Counted from the first letter of the stretch, positions 10,122 through 20,735 are shown. The stretch is 38,158 nucleotides of DNA from Chloroflexota bacterium (GCA_021789855.1 JAJYIW010000006.1:1-38158), one strand, 5' to 3'. Translations and numbers: made by a program. The notes: a model not told the origin generated them from the sequence alone.

Positions 10122-11597
10122 ATGGTACAGGGAACTAATTATTACAGCCGGCTCAAGGTGTCCAGAGATGCCACTCCGGATGAAATCCGTTCTGCCTATT
10201 TCGAGGCAGCCAGGCGGCTTCACCCCGATAATAACCCGTCGCTGGATGCTGCTGAACAGTTCATAAAAATTCAAGAAGCTTATGATATCCTGTCTAATCC
10301 GGATAAACGGCAGATTTACGACGCCAACCTGGAATTTACCGGGCCTAACGAGCCTGAAACAAAGATAAGCATCCTGTATAGCCAGCCGGGGTTACTCCGC
10401 CTGGATGAGCCTCAATTGTTGTATGTTTTGGTCCACCTGACCACAACGGGGGAAATCCCCAATCAAAAAACGCCCCCATTGAATGTTTGCCTGGTGGTAG
10501 ACCGGTCAACTTCCATGCGGGGGGCGCGCATGGACATGGTGAAATCGAACGCGACCATGATATTACGCCAGATTCGGCCTGAAGACTATTTCTCTATCGT
10601 GTCCTTCAGCGATCGGGCTGAAACGCTTATCCCTTCAGGCCATATCACCGATATTGCCAGAGCAGAACACCAGATCAGCTTGCTAAAAACTGGAGGTGGA
10701 ACCGAAATTTACCAGGGCCTGCAGCTAGGGGTGTCTGAATTAAAAAAGGCGGCTCGTTCCAATACCATTAGCCACCTGATTTTGCTTACGGATGGGCGAA
10801 CGTATGGCGATGAAGAGGCTTGCTTCCAGCTTGCCCAGGATGCCACGTACGAGGGGATTACCTTCAGCACGCTGGGGATTGGCCACGAGTACAATGATGA
10901 ATTCCTGGATAAATTGGCGTCATGCAGCGGCGGCGGTAATATGCATATATCGGCGGCCAGGGATCTCCACCAATACCTGGAAGAAAAATTCAAAGGCCTG
11001 GGAAGAATCTACGCAGAGAACGTCGCCCTTGAATTACAACTGCATGAAGATGTAGAATTAAAGTACGCTTTTCGCCTGCAGCCTGAGCTGGGCCGCCTGG
11101 GCACTGAATTTCCAATTCGCTTAGGTGACCTGCAATATTCAAATGACTTAACATTTGTTTTGGAATTATTGGTGAAAAGCCTGCCTGAAGGTGATGAACC
11201 CATGGTGATGGGGTCCGGTCGCATGACTATGGTCATTCCCTCGCGGTCTGTCCCGTACGCCAGGTCAAAAATAACCTTTTCCCGTCGTATTTTTGAGCAC
11301 ATCGAAGCCCAGACTCCAAAATCATCGGTCCTTCACGCATTGTCTAACCTGACGCTTTACCGGCTGCAAGAAAAGGCCCGCCAGGAGGTAACGGAAGGAG
11401 ATTTCCATAGCGCCACGCGCCATTTAGATTATTTGGCCACCCATTTATTATCGAATGGCCAGGGAGAATTGGCCCGAACCGTCCTGGCGGAAGCCGAAAG
11501 TCTGCAGAATGCCAGGCAGTTCAGCCAGGAAGGCGACAAGATCATAAAATATGGAACCCGGGCTTTATTACTCCCCAAAAATACAGGAGTGATATGA
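10122..11597 (+). CDS. J-domain-von Willebrand factor A domain fusion protein
   Basis: N-terminal J domain with HPD (ARRLHPDNN, AYDILSNPDKRQIYD); vWA MIDAS motifs VVDRSTS, GGGTEIYQGL, LLTDGRT. Confidence 0.9.
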   Translation: MVQGTNYYSRLKVSRDATPDEIRSAYFEAARRLHPDNNPSLDAAEQFIKIQEAYDILSNPDKRQIYDANLEFTGPNEPETKISILYSQPGLLRLDEPQLLYVLVHLTTTGEIPNQKTPPLNVCLVVDRSTSMRGARMDMVKSNATMILRQIRPEDYFSIVSFSDRAETLIPSGHITDIARAEHQISLLKTGGGTEIYQGLQLGVSELKKAARSNTISHLILLTDGRTYGDEEACFQLAQDATYEGITFSTLGIGHEYNDEFLDKLASCSGGGNMHISAARDLHQYLEEKFKGLGRIYAENVALELQLHEDVELKYAFRLQPELGRLGTEFPIRLGDLQYSNDLTFVLELLVKSLPEGDEPMVMGSGRMTMVIPSRSVPYARSKITFSRRIFEHIEAQTPKSSVLHALSNLTLYRLQEKARQEVTEGDFHSATRHLDYLATHLLSNGQGELARTVLAEAESLQNARQFSQEGDKIIKYGTRALLLPKNTGVI

Positions 11598-12109
11598 TCA
11601 CCTGCCCGAAATGCCAGCACCTTGAAATTTACGGCGCGCTGTTTTGCAGCGAGTGTGGTGCTTCGTTCCTCTCGGAAGAAAACGCGTATGCTCCGCTTAT
11701 ATCTCAGGATGAGCTGAGCCAGAGAAAGGCTCGATCGCAAGCCGTACCGGATGAATCGATGTCCCCGCATCAGGGCAGTGGGGTAGCTCGGCTCTCATTG
11801 TTGCTGCTTGACAGCAACCAGGAAATCCCTATGGCGGGGCGGACGGAATTTACCCTGGGACGGGTTGCAGAGGGACAATCAATCTTACCGGACATCGACC
11901 TGGCGCCCTATGATGCCTACTCTCAGGGTGTTTCACGCTTACATGCTGCCATTAAATGGGTCGATCAAGCGGTCACCGTGGTAGACCTGGACTCGGCCAA
12001 TGGGACGCGAGTCAACGGCCAAAAAATCGCCCCCAATGTTGATTTTCCGGTCAAACCAGGCGATGTGATTGCGCTAGGACGGTTTAAAATAAAAGTGTTA
12101 ATCGGTTAA
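11594..12109 (+). CDS. Zinc-ribbon FHA domain protein
   Basis: CPKCQHLEIYGALFCSECG zinc ribbon; FHA-type LGR...VSRLHAAI...DLDSANGTRVNGQKI. ATGA overlap with the preceding CDS. Confidence 0.92.
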   Translation: MITCPKCQHLEIYGALFCSECGASFLSEENAYAPLISQDELSQRKARSQAVPDESMSPHQGSGVARLSLLLLDSNQEIPMAGRTEFTLGRVAEGQSILPDIDLAPYDAYSQGVSRLHAAIKWVDQAVTVVDLDSANGTRVNGQKIAPNVDFPVKPGDVIALGRFKIKVLIG

Positions 12110-12134
12110 TACCCGAGATCAGGAGATCGAATTA

Positions 12135-12374
12135 ATGCCCACTATATTGCTTCATATCCAAAATGAAGAGCCTGTTATGGGTGAGGTAGATGACATCCCC
12201 GGTGAACAGGATAATTTGATTGTCATCAAAAACCCTCGCCGGAGAGATGGGAAGGATATTGCCGCGCTCGATCCCAACGTGACAACCATCCTCTACCCCG
12301 TTCACCGGATTAATTTTATTGAGATTCTACCTTCCAGCGAGGAAGAGCAAATCATTGGATTTGTCAGGGAGTGA
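12135..12374 (+). CDS. Hypothetical 79-aa small protein
   Basis: Small ORF in the operon, same strand, between the FHA gene and a response regulator. Confidence 0.7.
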   Translation: MPTILLHIQNEEPVMGEVDDIPGEQDNLIVIKNPRRRDGKDIAALDPNVTTILYPVHRINFIEILPSSEEEQIIGFVRE

Positions 12375-12378
12375 TTCA

Positions 12379-13116
12379 ATGACCGAAGGGCAATATAAAA
12401 ACAGGCGTATCCTTGTAGTGGATGATGAAGAGCGGATGGTCCGGTTCATCCGGTTAAACCTGGAGCATGATGGCTTTCAGGTGATTGAAGCATTCCGGGG
12501 GAACGAAGCGATTCAACGTTTGCGCGATGCGATACCGGATCTGGTGCTACTGGATGTGATGCTCCCCGATCTGGACGGATTTGAGGTTTTGAAAATGATC
12601 CGTGAAATCAGCGAGGTGCCAGTCATCATGCTGACCGCTAAGGGCGAGGAAGATGACCGCGTGCATGGCCTGGAGCTGGGAGCAGACGACTATATCACAA
12701 AGCCGTTTAGTCCCCGTGAGCTGGTCAGCCGGGTGAGGGCTGTTTTGCGCCGGAACGAGATCGTCAAGGGGAGTATGCACGGGATGATCGAGGTCGATGA
12801 GCATTTGAAGATAGACTTTGATCGCCGGGAAGTCTGGCTGGACGGCAAGCTGGTCAAGCTCCGCCCGACGGAATATCGCCTCCTTTACCACCTGGTACAA
12901 AACGCGGGCTGGGTCGTGACCCATGACCAATTGTTAGCCCGGGTGTGGGGATACGAATACCGCGATGAGCCGCATTATGTCCGGTTATATATCAATTACC
13001 TCCGCCAGAAACTGGAAAAAAATCCAGCCGATCCCCAGTACATCCTGACGGAACGCGGGGTGGGGTACCGGTTTGTAGATTTCAGGCGCTTAAAAGGGGA
13101 ACATCCAAATGGCTAA
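12379..13116 (+). CDS. OmpR/PhoB-family response regulator
   Basis: Receiver [36 protein letters not shown]-terminal winged helix [11 protein letters not shown]...VWGYEY...[13 protein letters not shown]. Start placed at MTEGQYKN. Confidence 0.95.
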   Translation: MTEGQYKNRRILVVDDEERMVRFIRLNLEHDGFQVIEAFRGNEAIQRLRDAIPDLVLLDVMLPDLDGFEVLKMIREISEVPVIMLTAKGEEDDRVHGLELGADDYITKPFSPRELVSRVRAVLRRNEIVKGSMHGMIEVDEHLKIDFDRREVWLDGKLVKLRPTEYRLLYHLVQNAGWVVTHDQLLARVWGYEYRDEPHYVRLYINYLRQKLEKNPADPQYILTERGVGYRFVDFRRLKGEHPNG

Positions 13117-13762
13117 ACAACGTGTTTTGCTGGTTGATGACCACGAAGTCGTCCGGCTGGGGTTAAGAGCCCTCCTTGAACACAATGCTCAATTTGAGGT
13201 GGTTGGCGAGGCCGGGTCGGCAAAAGAAGCCATTGAGCAGGTTGCCCTGACGTTGCCGGATATTGTCCTGATGGATATCCGCCTGCCGGGCGCGTCTGGG
13301 ATTGAAGCGTGTGAAGAGATCACCAACCGTTTCCCGGACATTAAAGTGGTGATGCTGACTTCTTATGCCGAAGATGAAATGCTATTTTCCGCGATAAGGG
13401 CGGGGGCTGCTGGATATATTTTGAAGCAAATTGCCGGCGACGATCTGATCCGCGCCCTCGAATCAGTCGGGCGGGGAGAGGCCATGTTGGATCCGGCGGT
13501 CACGCAGCGTGTTTTCCAGGAAGTGCGGCGAGCTGTGAAGGAAGAAGAGGCCTCAGCTTTCCTTAACCTCAGCCAGCAGGAGCGGCACGTGCTGCTGCTG
13601 GTTTCAGAAGGGAAGACCAACCGCGAAATCGCCAAAGCTTTATTTCTTGGCGAAGGCACAGTACGCAACTACGTGAGCAGTATCTTATCCAAGCTAGGGG
13701 TGAGCAACCGGGCTGAAGCTGCGGCTTTTGCGGTAGAGCACAACCTCAAAGAGTATATTTAA
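13109..13762 (+). CDS. NarL/FixJ-family response regulator
   Basis: Receiver [21 protein letters not shown]; LuxR-type [48 protein letters not shown]. Confidence 0.95.
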   Translation: MAKQRVLLVDDHEVVRLGLRALLEHNAQFEVVGEAGSAKEAIEQVALTLPDIVLMDIRLPGASGIEACEEITNRFPDIKVVMLTSYAEDEMLFSAIRAGAAGYILKQIAGDDLIRALESVGRGEAMLDPAVTQRVFQEVRRAVKEEEASAFLNLSQQERHVLLLVSEGKTNREIAKALFLGEGTVRNYVSSILSKLGVSNRAEAAAFAVEHNLKEYI

Positions 13763-13770
13763 GCGCCAGG

Positions 13771-14766
13771 TCACAAAGACCGTTGAACGATATAAGCGGC
13801 AATGTCTTCGAGCGCACGGCGCTCGGGCGTATCCGAAAAGCCTGACAGGTATTGGAGGGCTTTTTGGACGTACCTCTGAGCCTCTTCATAAGCCAGGTGG
13901 ATCGCCTGGCTGTTGCGGATGGCTTTGGCCAGGCGGATAGCCTGGTTATCGTCCAGGCAATCACCGTTGATCAGGCTGATCCCATCCGGGTCTACCGGAT
14001 AGGTTTCGATGTAAAGAATGGTGGGCAAGGTGATGATGCCTTGCAATAAATCACTGCCGGTTGGTTTTCCTACGCTGGCCTCGTCGCCCGTAAAATCCAG
14101 GATATCGTCAATGATTTGGAAAGCCATTCCAACCGAGTGGCCGTAGCGGCGCATGTATTCGATCTCGTCTCGGGAAACGCCGCTTAAAATCGCGGCGGTG
14201 GAGGCAGAAGTTTCAAACAAGGAGGCTGTTTTAGCATAGATGCGGTCGAAGTAACCCTCGCGATCAACCTGGCAGCGGTTGGTGAAAAGCTGGGTAATTT
14301 CCCCGTTGACGATGGTCGAAAGGGTGTTGGCAAACACTTTCATCAGTTCGATAGAGCCAGTGTCGGCAACCAGCCTGGCAGCCCGGGCAAACATGAAATC
14401 ACCGGTCAAAACGGTGGCTGCCGGGGTCCATCTGGAATTTAATGTGGGAATACCTCGCCTGAGCAAAGAGCCATCAATCAGGTCATCGTGCACCAGCGTG
14501 GCCGTGTGGAGCATCTCAATGGCCGCTGCCAGGGTAATCAATTCTGTTTCTGGGGCGCCCAGCATTTTCCCTGCCAGGAGGGTGATCGTTGGGCGGACGC
14601 GCTTTCCTCCTGAGGAGATCAGTAAATCTAACGCAGCCCGCAAATCGGGATGCTGGTTGTCTGCCTGAGATCGCATCAGGTTTTCAACCTTTTGAATGCC
14701 TTCCTGTACCGGTGAAAAATACGTCGTATTCAATCTAAACTCCCCAGGCAAAAACTCTCGCAGCAT
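13771..14766 (-). CDS. Polyprenyl synthetase family protein
   Basis: GGKRVRPT, HDDLIDGSLLRRG, FQIIDDILDF. Annotated start overlaps the TatD gene; start uncertain. Confidence 0.92.
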   Translation of the reverse strand: MLREFLPGEFRLNTTYFSPVQEGIQKVENLMRSQADNQHPDLRAALDLLISSGGKRVRPTITLLAGKMLGAPETELITLAAAIEMLHTATLVHDDLIDGSLLRRGIPTLNSRWTPAATVLTGDFMFARAARLVADTGSIELMKVFANTLSTIVNGEITQLFTNRCQVDREGYFDRIYAKTASLFETSASTAAILSGVSRDEIEYMRRYGHSVGMAFQIIDDILDFTGDEASVGKPTGSDLLQGIITLPTILYIETYPVDPDGISLINGDCLDDNQAIRLAKAIRNSQAIHLAYEEAQRYVQKALQYLSGFSDTPERRALEDIAAYIVQRSL

Positions 14767-15541
14767 TTTGGTATATCTGGCTGGCTACCTCTGATAAAGG
14801 CCGGTTGTGGAGCAAGGCAATTTTCTCTGCGATAGGTAGAATATTTTTGGGTTCGTTCCTCTGCCCACGGTAAGGGTGGGGGGACAGGTAAGGAGCGTCT
14901 GTTTCAGTCATTAATGCTTCCAGGGGTAAAGCGGCAACGACGGCTTGTTTGCCCGGTGCATTTTTATAAGTCACCGGCCCGCCAACGCCTATGAGGAAAT
15001 TCATTGCTATCAAGGCTCGGCCCTCTTCCAGGCTGCCCTCAAAAGCGTGCAAAATACCAGGGTGGGTTTCTAACCCCGGCGCTTGGGTGCTCAGAGTGGA
15101 ATACCACTCGGATAGGATGGGCATTAAAGTATTCATAGCCTGACGGTTGTGTACGATGACCGGAAGGGCTACTTCAGCGGCCAGAGCCAGTTGCTCCTTG
15201 AATTTTTTGATTTGTTGCTCATGCGAACCCAATTCCCTGTAAAAATCGAGGCCAATTTCTCCTATGGCGATCACCCACGGCTTTTCGGCCAGCCGGCGCA
15301 TTTCATCTCGTGCCTGGGTGTCCCATCGCTCGGGCTCATTCGGGTGGCTGCCTAGCGCCGCATAAATCAGGCCTGGATGAGATTGAGCCAGCGCCAATGC
15401 GGACCGGCTGGTGGGCAGGTCGACGCCCGGAATGACGAACCGTTGAATGCCTTGAGCGACAGCCCTTTCGATCACAGCCTCCCGATCTGGATCGAATTGG
15501 TCAAAGTTCAGGTGACAGTGACTGTCGATTAACGATACCAA
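14735..15541 (-). CDS. TatD family hydrolase/DNase
   Basis: LIDSHCHLNFDQFD, AIGEIGLDFYRE, VIVHNRQA, TDAPYLSPHPYRGQRNEP. Confidence 0.93.
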   Translation of the reverse strand: MVSLIDSHCHLNFDQFDPDREAVIERAVAQGIQRFVIPGVDLPTSRSALALAQSHPGLIYAALGSHPNEPERWDTQARDEMRRLAEKPWVIAIGEIGLDFYRELGSHEQQIKKFKEQLALAAEVALPVIVHNRQAMNTLMPILSEWYSTLSTQAPGLETHPGILHAFEGSLEEGRALIAMNFLIGVGGPVTYKNAPGKQAVVAALPLEALMTETDAPYLSPHPYRGQRNEPKNILPIAEKIALLHNRPLSEVASQIYQNAARVFAWGV

Positions 15542-16975
15542 CTATTTTAACCCAGCTATGCTCAAACCGCTATTTAAAATATCTTTTACGCGCTCAGCGG
15601 CGGTCGTCTCGCAATACACGCGTAAAATGGGCTCCGTACCAGAAAATCGGATCAGCAGCCATCCGCCATCTTCAAGATTAAATTTATAACCATCCATCGT
15701 ATCCAGGCCGGTGACTTTCAGCCCGCCGATGGTGGCGGGGTGGGCGGCCAGGATGGATGCTTCCCGGCTTTTACGGTCGCCAGTAAAATGGGTATCGATC
15801 CGGTCGTAATAATGCGCGCCCACTTTACTAAACAAGAGATCTATCAATTGAGAAGGTTTGCATTTCAGCCTGACCATCATATCCAGCAGGTAGAGACCAG
15901 CTAAAATCCCGTCTCTTTCCGGCACATTTCCCCTGAAGGCATAGCCGCCCGATTCTTCTCCTCCGATCATAGCGTCGGTTTCTAACATCTTGGGGGCAAC
16001 GTATTTAAATCCGACCCCGGTCTCGTAAACCGGAACATGGTAAAGCGCTCCGAGCTTGTTCAACATACTGGTAGTTGATAACGTTTTGACGATGGGGCCT
16101 CGTTCACCCCTAACTTCGAGAAGGTAGTAGGCCAGGAGGGCGTAAGCTTGAAGCTGGTTGATGAATTTCCCATGTTCATCTCCAATCCCCAGGCGATCCG
16201 CATCTCCATCGGTTACGATGAGCACGTCGGCCTGGCGCTCAACCGTGGTACGTAGGCCCACATCGATGTTCGGTGGGATGGGCTCAGGGCGGGCCATTTC
16301 AGGGAAAATGGGGTTGCGAGTGTTGTGAATCTCAAAGACGTGGGTTTTCCCCCCATTTAACAGGGAGGAGAACCAGGTAGCGCCGTTGCCCCACATGGCG
16401 TCAAACACAATGTTGAGCCCTGCATCGCGGATTGGGGCCAGGTCGATCAGTCCTTTGAGGTGCTCGATGTAGGCCGGCCTGGGATCGAAATACTGGACTT
16501 TTCGGTCTTCCAGGGCTTTATCCAGAGATACCCTTTTCACCTCATCAGCCGAGTTGGGAATATACGACTCAATTTCGGATAGGCCTTCGGGTGGGATCGC
16601 GCCGCCATGTTCGTCGCGCACTTTGTACCCGTTATCCGTGGGAGGATTATGCGAGGCGGTAATGTTGACGGCGCCGGTTGCCTGGCGGTTGACCACGGAG
16701 TAGGCGATCACCGGGGTAGGGGTGGCGCCATCCGTCAGGTAGACTCGCAACCCATTGCCTGCCAGCACTTCTGCGGCGGTAGCGGCGAAATTTTCCGAGT
16801 GGAAGCGTTTGTCGTGGCCGACCACCACCCATTCTCCCTGTTTTCCATGGTTCAGGAGGTAAGTGGCAAATCCCTGTGTGCATCGCTGGACATTTTCAAA
16901 CGTATAATCACCGGCAATATACCCACGCCAGCCGTCTGTACCGAATTTGATCTTTTTTACCATCTCATCTCCCAA
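15542..16975 (-). CDS. Phosphoglucomutase/phosphomannomutase family protein
   Basis: [55 protein letters not shown]. Confidence 0.93.
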   Translation of the reverse strand: MGDEMVKKIKFGTDGWRGYIAGDYTFENVQRCTQGFATYLLNHGKQGEWVVVGHDKRFHSENFAATAAEVLAGNGLRVYLTDGATPTPVIAYSVVNRQATGAVNITASHNPPTDNGYKVRDEHGGAIPPEGLSEIESYIPNSADEVKRVSLDKALEDRKVQYFDPRPAYIEHLKGLIDLAPIRDAGLNIVFDAMWGNGATWFSSLLNGGKTHVFEIHNTRNPIFPEMARPEPIPPNIDVGLRTTVERQADVLIVTDGDADRLGIGDEHGKFINQLQAYALLAYYLLEVRGERGPIVKTLSTTSMLNKLGALYHVPVYETGVGFKYVAPKMLETDAMIGGEESGGYAFRGNVPERDGILAGLYLLDMMVRLKCKPSQLIDLLFSKVGAHYYDRIDTHFTGDRKSREASILAAHPATIGGLKVTGLDTMDGYKFNLEDGGWLLIRFSGTEPILRVYCETTAAERVKDILNSGLSIAGLK

Positions 16976-17040
16976 ATGTGATTATCCTAGTCAAGATGCC
17001 CCAATTATATCAGGGGTAAAACGTGCCGGCTGACCGAGGC

Positions 17041-18054
17041 TTAATAGCGCTTACGGATGGCGGGGATCAAATAATCGGCAAAAGCGTGTTGCTGGTCGTA
17101 TTCGGGTGACCAGTTCCAGTCCTGCCGCGCCGACGTGTCATCGACATCCGCCGGCCATGAATCGACGATATTCTGCCGGCTCTGGTGAGGCGAAAAGGTG
17201 ATCGTTGACCTGGGAAAAGCGGCCTTGACGATATCATAAATTTCCAGGGCGGTCAGGCTGAAACTGGTGACGTTGTACACATATTGGGTCAGGCGTTCAC
17301 GGGGGACTTCCTCCAGATCCAGGAGGGCTTTGATGGCATCGGGCATGACCATAAACGGCAGGCGAGTATCCGGCCGGACAAAGCATGCGTAAGGAACATT
17401 TTCCGCCGCGGCGTGAAGCATCTCTGGAGCATAATCGCTGGTCCCGCCGGTAGGGATGGTCACTGCGCTGATCAGCCCGGGGAAGCGCAAAGCGCGGAAG
17501 TCGATGGTGTTCTTGTCGTGATCCGCGGCCAGTTGGCGGTAGTGCGCGGCGTAGTAGCGGCCTAACTGCTCGACGTAAAGCTTGTTGCAGCCATACATGG
17601 TGTTGGGATTACACCATTCGTTTTCTTTGACCTTGCCAACCCGTTCTTTTACTTCTAAATTGGGGAGGCCATAAGCCGCAATGGAGCTGGGATACAGGAA
17701 TTTGACCGAGCGTCCTTGCCATTGAGATTGCTCAACGGCCAGGCGCAACAGGTTGAGCGTGCCCTCGACGTTGACCCGGTGGGCTGTTTCCGGGTTATAT
17801 TCGGCCTTCGTTGATAACAGGGAAGCCAGGTGGTAGATCGTGTGAATTTCAAACTCGACCACCAACCGGCCTAATAACATGGTATCCAGGATGTCGCCCA
17901 GGATAAAACGGTTGCAATAAGGTTTCAGGCTTTCGTCCAGCGGAGAAACATCCAGGGCGACAATGTTGACGTTCCCTTGCTGCCCGAGATGGGTAATCAG
18001 CCCATGACCGATTTCACCGTTGGCTCCGGTGATCAATACGACTTCCTTGCGCAT
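17041..18054 (-). CDS. NAD-dependent epimerase/dehydratase (L-threonine 3-dehydrogenase-like SDR)
   Basis: VLITGANGEIGHGL Rossmann motif, YHLASLLS, YPSSIAAYG, YGCNKLYVEQL. Confidence 0.85.
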   Translation of the reverse strand: MRKEVVLITGANGEIGHGLITHLGQQGNVNIVALDVSPLDESLKPYCNRFILGDILDTMLLGRLVVEFEIHTIYHLASLLSTKAEYNPETAHRVNVEGTLNLLRLAVEQSQWQGRSVKFLYPSSIAAYGLPNLEVKERVGKVKENEWCNPNTMYGCNKLYVEQLGRYYAAHYRQLAADHDKNTIDFRALRFPGLISAVTIPTGGTSDYAPEMLHAAAENVPYACFVRPDTRLPFMVMPDAIKALLDLEEVPRERLTQYVYNVTSFSLTALEIYDIVKAAFPRSTITFSPHQSRQNIVDSWPADVDDTSARQDWNWSPEYDQQHAFADYLIPAIRKRY

Positions 18055-18155
18055 ATCTCTCTCCTCATCGTTTATTCTACTGCATAAATCTACGAATCAC
18101 GCTCAGATCATACCGAGCCGCCCGGAGGCGACGCTGCCCTGGCACCCCGGGTGAT

Positions 18156-18195
18156 AAAAAATGGGCCCTGACGATAACCGTGGTCAGAACCCATT
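18156..18195 (-). terminator. Rho-independent terminator downstream of secDF
   Basis: On the minus strand: ATGGGTTCTGACCACGGTTATCGTCAGGGCCCAT followed by TTTTTTA. Confidence 0.7.
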
Positions 18196-18221
18196 CGTGA
18201 CTCTACAATGAACCCGACCTC

Positions 18222-19169
18222 TTAATCGGTGGTGGCCGTGCTCGGCTTTTTCCAGTTACCCTTGAACCAGTAACGCCATTCGTGATTTTCCCAAACAACC
18301 AGGATGGGTGAGGCATTGAAGATGGAAGAGTAGGTGCCGCTAAAGACGCCGATCAGCAGGACAATGACAAAGTGGCGAATAGTTACACCCCCGAATAGAG
18401 CCAGGGTGAACAGGGTGAACATCACGGTGAGCTGAGTATTGATCGAGCGATCGAGCGTCTGAACGACCGAGTGGTTGACGACTCGCTCGAAGGCCAGCCT
18501 TGGGTGGATGTTGGCATTTTCGCGAATGCGGTCGAACACCACGATGGTGTCATGAACGGAGAAGCCGATAACCGTCAGGAGGGCGGTCAAGAAGAGAGAA
18601 TCGACCTCCCAGCCCAGGAAATGGCCCAGGATAGCGCCCATCCCCACCACTACGGCGACATCGTGGAGCATGGCAATAATAGCGGCAGTGCCAAAGCGGT
18701 ATGCATAAGGCACTTTTCGGAAAGCAAAGGTGATATACAGCAAGATGAAAAACGCAGCGATGCCCACCGCTTCCGTACCGCGCAGGGTGACCTCCGCGCC
18801 GATGGTGGGGCCGACACTGTCAAATTCCAGCTCAGTGACCTTGCTATTGAATTGCTTGCTCAGCGAAGCTTCGACCTTGTCTTTAGTTTCCTGATCCATT
18901 TGCTTGGAACGGATCAGCAGTGTATTCTGGCCAGAAGTCTGCACCTGGGGATCGCGGATCGGATTCTGGCTGGTGGAGAGAGAATTGTAAATGGCAATGA
19001 CCTGGGCCGGCTGGGGCACCTTGCCTGAATCGAACTTGACTTGTAGCATGCTGCCGCCGGTGAAGTCGATGGCCAGGGGCAGTCCCCAGATTGCCAGGGA
19101 GATCATCCCGGGGATGATGACTGCCAGGGAGATAGCGAAGAACAGGTATCTCTTTCCGATGATATTCAT
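18222..19169 (-). CDS. secF: Protein translocase subunit SecF
   Basis: AIDFTGGSMLQVKF, FSVHDTIVVFDRIREN; directly after secD. Confidence 0.95.
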   Translation of the reverse strand: MNIIGKRYLFFAISLAVIIPGMISLAIWGLPLAIDFTGGSMLQVKFDSGKVPQPAQVIAIYNSLSTSQNPIRDPQVQTSGQNTLLIRSKQMDQETKDKVEASLSKQFNSKVTELEFDSVGPTIGAEVTLRGTEAVGIAAFFILLYITFAFRKVPYAYRFGTAAIIAMLHDVAVVVGMGAILGHFLGWEVDSLFLTALLTVIGFSVHDTIVVFDRIRENANIHPRLAFERVVNHSVVQTLDRSINTQLTVMFTLFTLALFGGVTIRHFVIVLLIGVFSGTYSSIFNASPILVVWENHEWRYWFKGNWKKPSTATTD

Positions 19170-19170
19170 C

Positions 19171-20712
19171 TTACTCTCCTTCGACGCCGAACCACCTGGG
19201 ATGTTCCCCGATCTTCAGGTTATCCAGAACCAGGTGCAAGAAGGTGCGAGTCACAACGATGGCGGTAAACAGGCTGACCAGGACACCCAGGGCCAGGGTG
19301 AGAGAAAAGCCTTTCACCAGGCTGGCGCCAAAGGTGTTGCCGAACCAGAATAGAATGACACACGTAATGAGGGTTGAGAAGTTTGAATCCCGGATGGAGG
19401 GCCATGCCCGTTGCCAACCCAGGTCAATGGCCTGGTGCAAGGTGCGCCCAGCACGCAGCTCTTCCTTCAGGCGTTCAAAAATGAGGATGTTCGCATCGAC
19501 CGCTACCCCTACGCTCAGGACAAAGCCGGCAATACCGGGCAGGGATAAGGTGACCGGGATGAGTTTATAAATAGCAAAGGTGGTCAGGGCGTACAGCGTC
19601 AATGCCAGGTCGGCCAGGACCCCAGGCAGGCGGTAATACAACGCCATGAAAAAAATCACGACGGCCATGCCGATGATCCCGGCGATAGCGCTTTTGCGGA
19701 TAGAGTCCTGGCCGAGGGTGGCGCCGATGGAGGTGGTCTGCAGGATTTTTAGCGGCACCGGCAGCGAACCATAGCGTAATTGGATGGCCAGGGCATTGGC
19801 GCTATCATACGTAAACGACCCTTGAATCTGCCCGCTCCCGTCGGTGATCGGGTTAATCACCTGGGGGGCTGAAATGACGTTGCCATCCAGAACAATTCCC
19901 AGGTAGTCTTTAACGTGGTTTGTCGTGTACTGGGCAAAGAGGTTCTTGCCAGTATCCTTGAGGGTAAAACTGATGACATAGTTGCCAAGCGTGTCGCGGG
20001 TCACGCCGACGCTGCTCAGCATATCGCCGGTCATTAAGGCATTGTAGGTGGGCAGGCCGGGGGTGGTGGCGGCTGGGGTGCCCGTGGTGGTGGGGGTGGG
20101 GGTGAGTGAGCCTGCAGCAGCGGTGGTTGGCGTAACGGCCAGGGTGGCTGTGGCGGCTGGAGTGGCTGTGCCAGGCGTGGCCGTGGTTGAGGATGTGATG
20201 GTGGTCGTGGTGGTCGGCGCCGGGGTCACTGAACCGGTGGGCAAAGGCAATGGCGTGGCTTCGCCGGCCGGGGTGCCTACTGTGGCTAAATTGACGTTAA
20301 TTTTCGTGCCGACCGGGAGAGGATTTTGTCCCATGGGGACGAAGGCCAGTTGGCCTACCTGTTTCAGCACTTGCAAAACCTGGTCCTGGTTGGTGATGCC
20401 AGGAAATTCACCCACGATACGGTTGTTGCCTGAGATCTGGAAGGTCACTTCACTAACGCCCAGGGCGTTGCTGCGGTTTTCCAGGATCTGCCTGGCATCC
20501 TGCATGTTCTGTGCAGTGACTGTTTGGCCCGCTGGGACGTCTGCCTCGAGCAATACTTCCAGGCCACCGCGGAGATCCAGACCCAGCTGGGTGGTCAGGC
20601 TCCGGTTGATGCCGAGAATATGGATACCTGGGTTATTGGGCAGGTCAATCCATATCACGGCGGCGGTTAGTAAGATAATGAAAAATAGCAAGCCATAATT
20701 ACGTTGACTCAT
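19171..20712 (-). CDS. secD: Protein translocase subunit SecD (with Thr/Pro/Ala-rich insert)
   Basis: LGLDLRGGLEVLLEAD, VGVAVDANILIFERLKEELRAG; directly upstream of secF. Confidence 0.95.
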   Translation of the reverse strand: MSQRNYGLLFFIILLTAAVIWIDLPNNPGIHILGINRSLTTQLGLDLRGGLEVLLEADVPAGQTVTAQNMQDARQILENRSNALGVSEVTFQISGNNRIVGEFPGITNQDQVLQVLKQVGQLAFVPMGQNPLPVGTKINVNLATVGTPAGEATPLPLPTGSVTPAPTTTTTITSSTTATPGTATPAATATLAVTPTTAAAGSLTPTPTTTGTPAATTPGLPTYNALMTGDMLSSVGVTRDTLGNYVISFTLKDTGKNLFAQYTTNHVKDYLGIVLDGNVISAPQVINPITDGSGQIQGSFTYDSANALAIQLRYGSLPVPLKILQTTSIGATLGQDSIRKSAIAGIIGMAVVIFFMALYYRLPGVLADLALTLYALTTFAIYKLIPVTLSLPGIAGFVLSVGVAVDANILIFERLKEELRAGRTLHQAIDLGWQRAWPSIRDSNFSTLITCVILFWFGNTFGASLVKGFSLTLALGVLVSLFTAIVVTRTFLHLVLDNLKIGEHPRWFGVEGE

Positions 20713-20735
20713 CCGTTCACGGCCTCCCGTTCACA

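Noticed and set aside
20048-20698. 216-aa plus-strand ORF rich in Gly/Val
   Set aside because: Antisense to the secD low-complexity insert and N-terminus; composition is a by-product of the complementary Thr/Ala/Pro codons.
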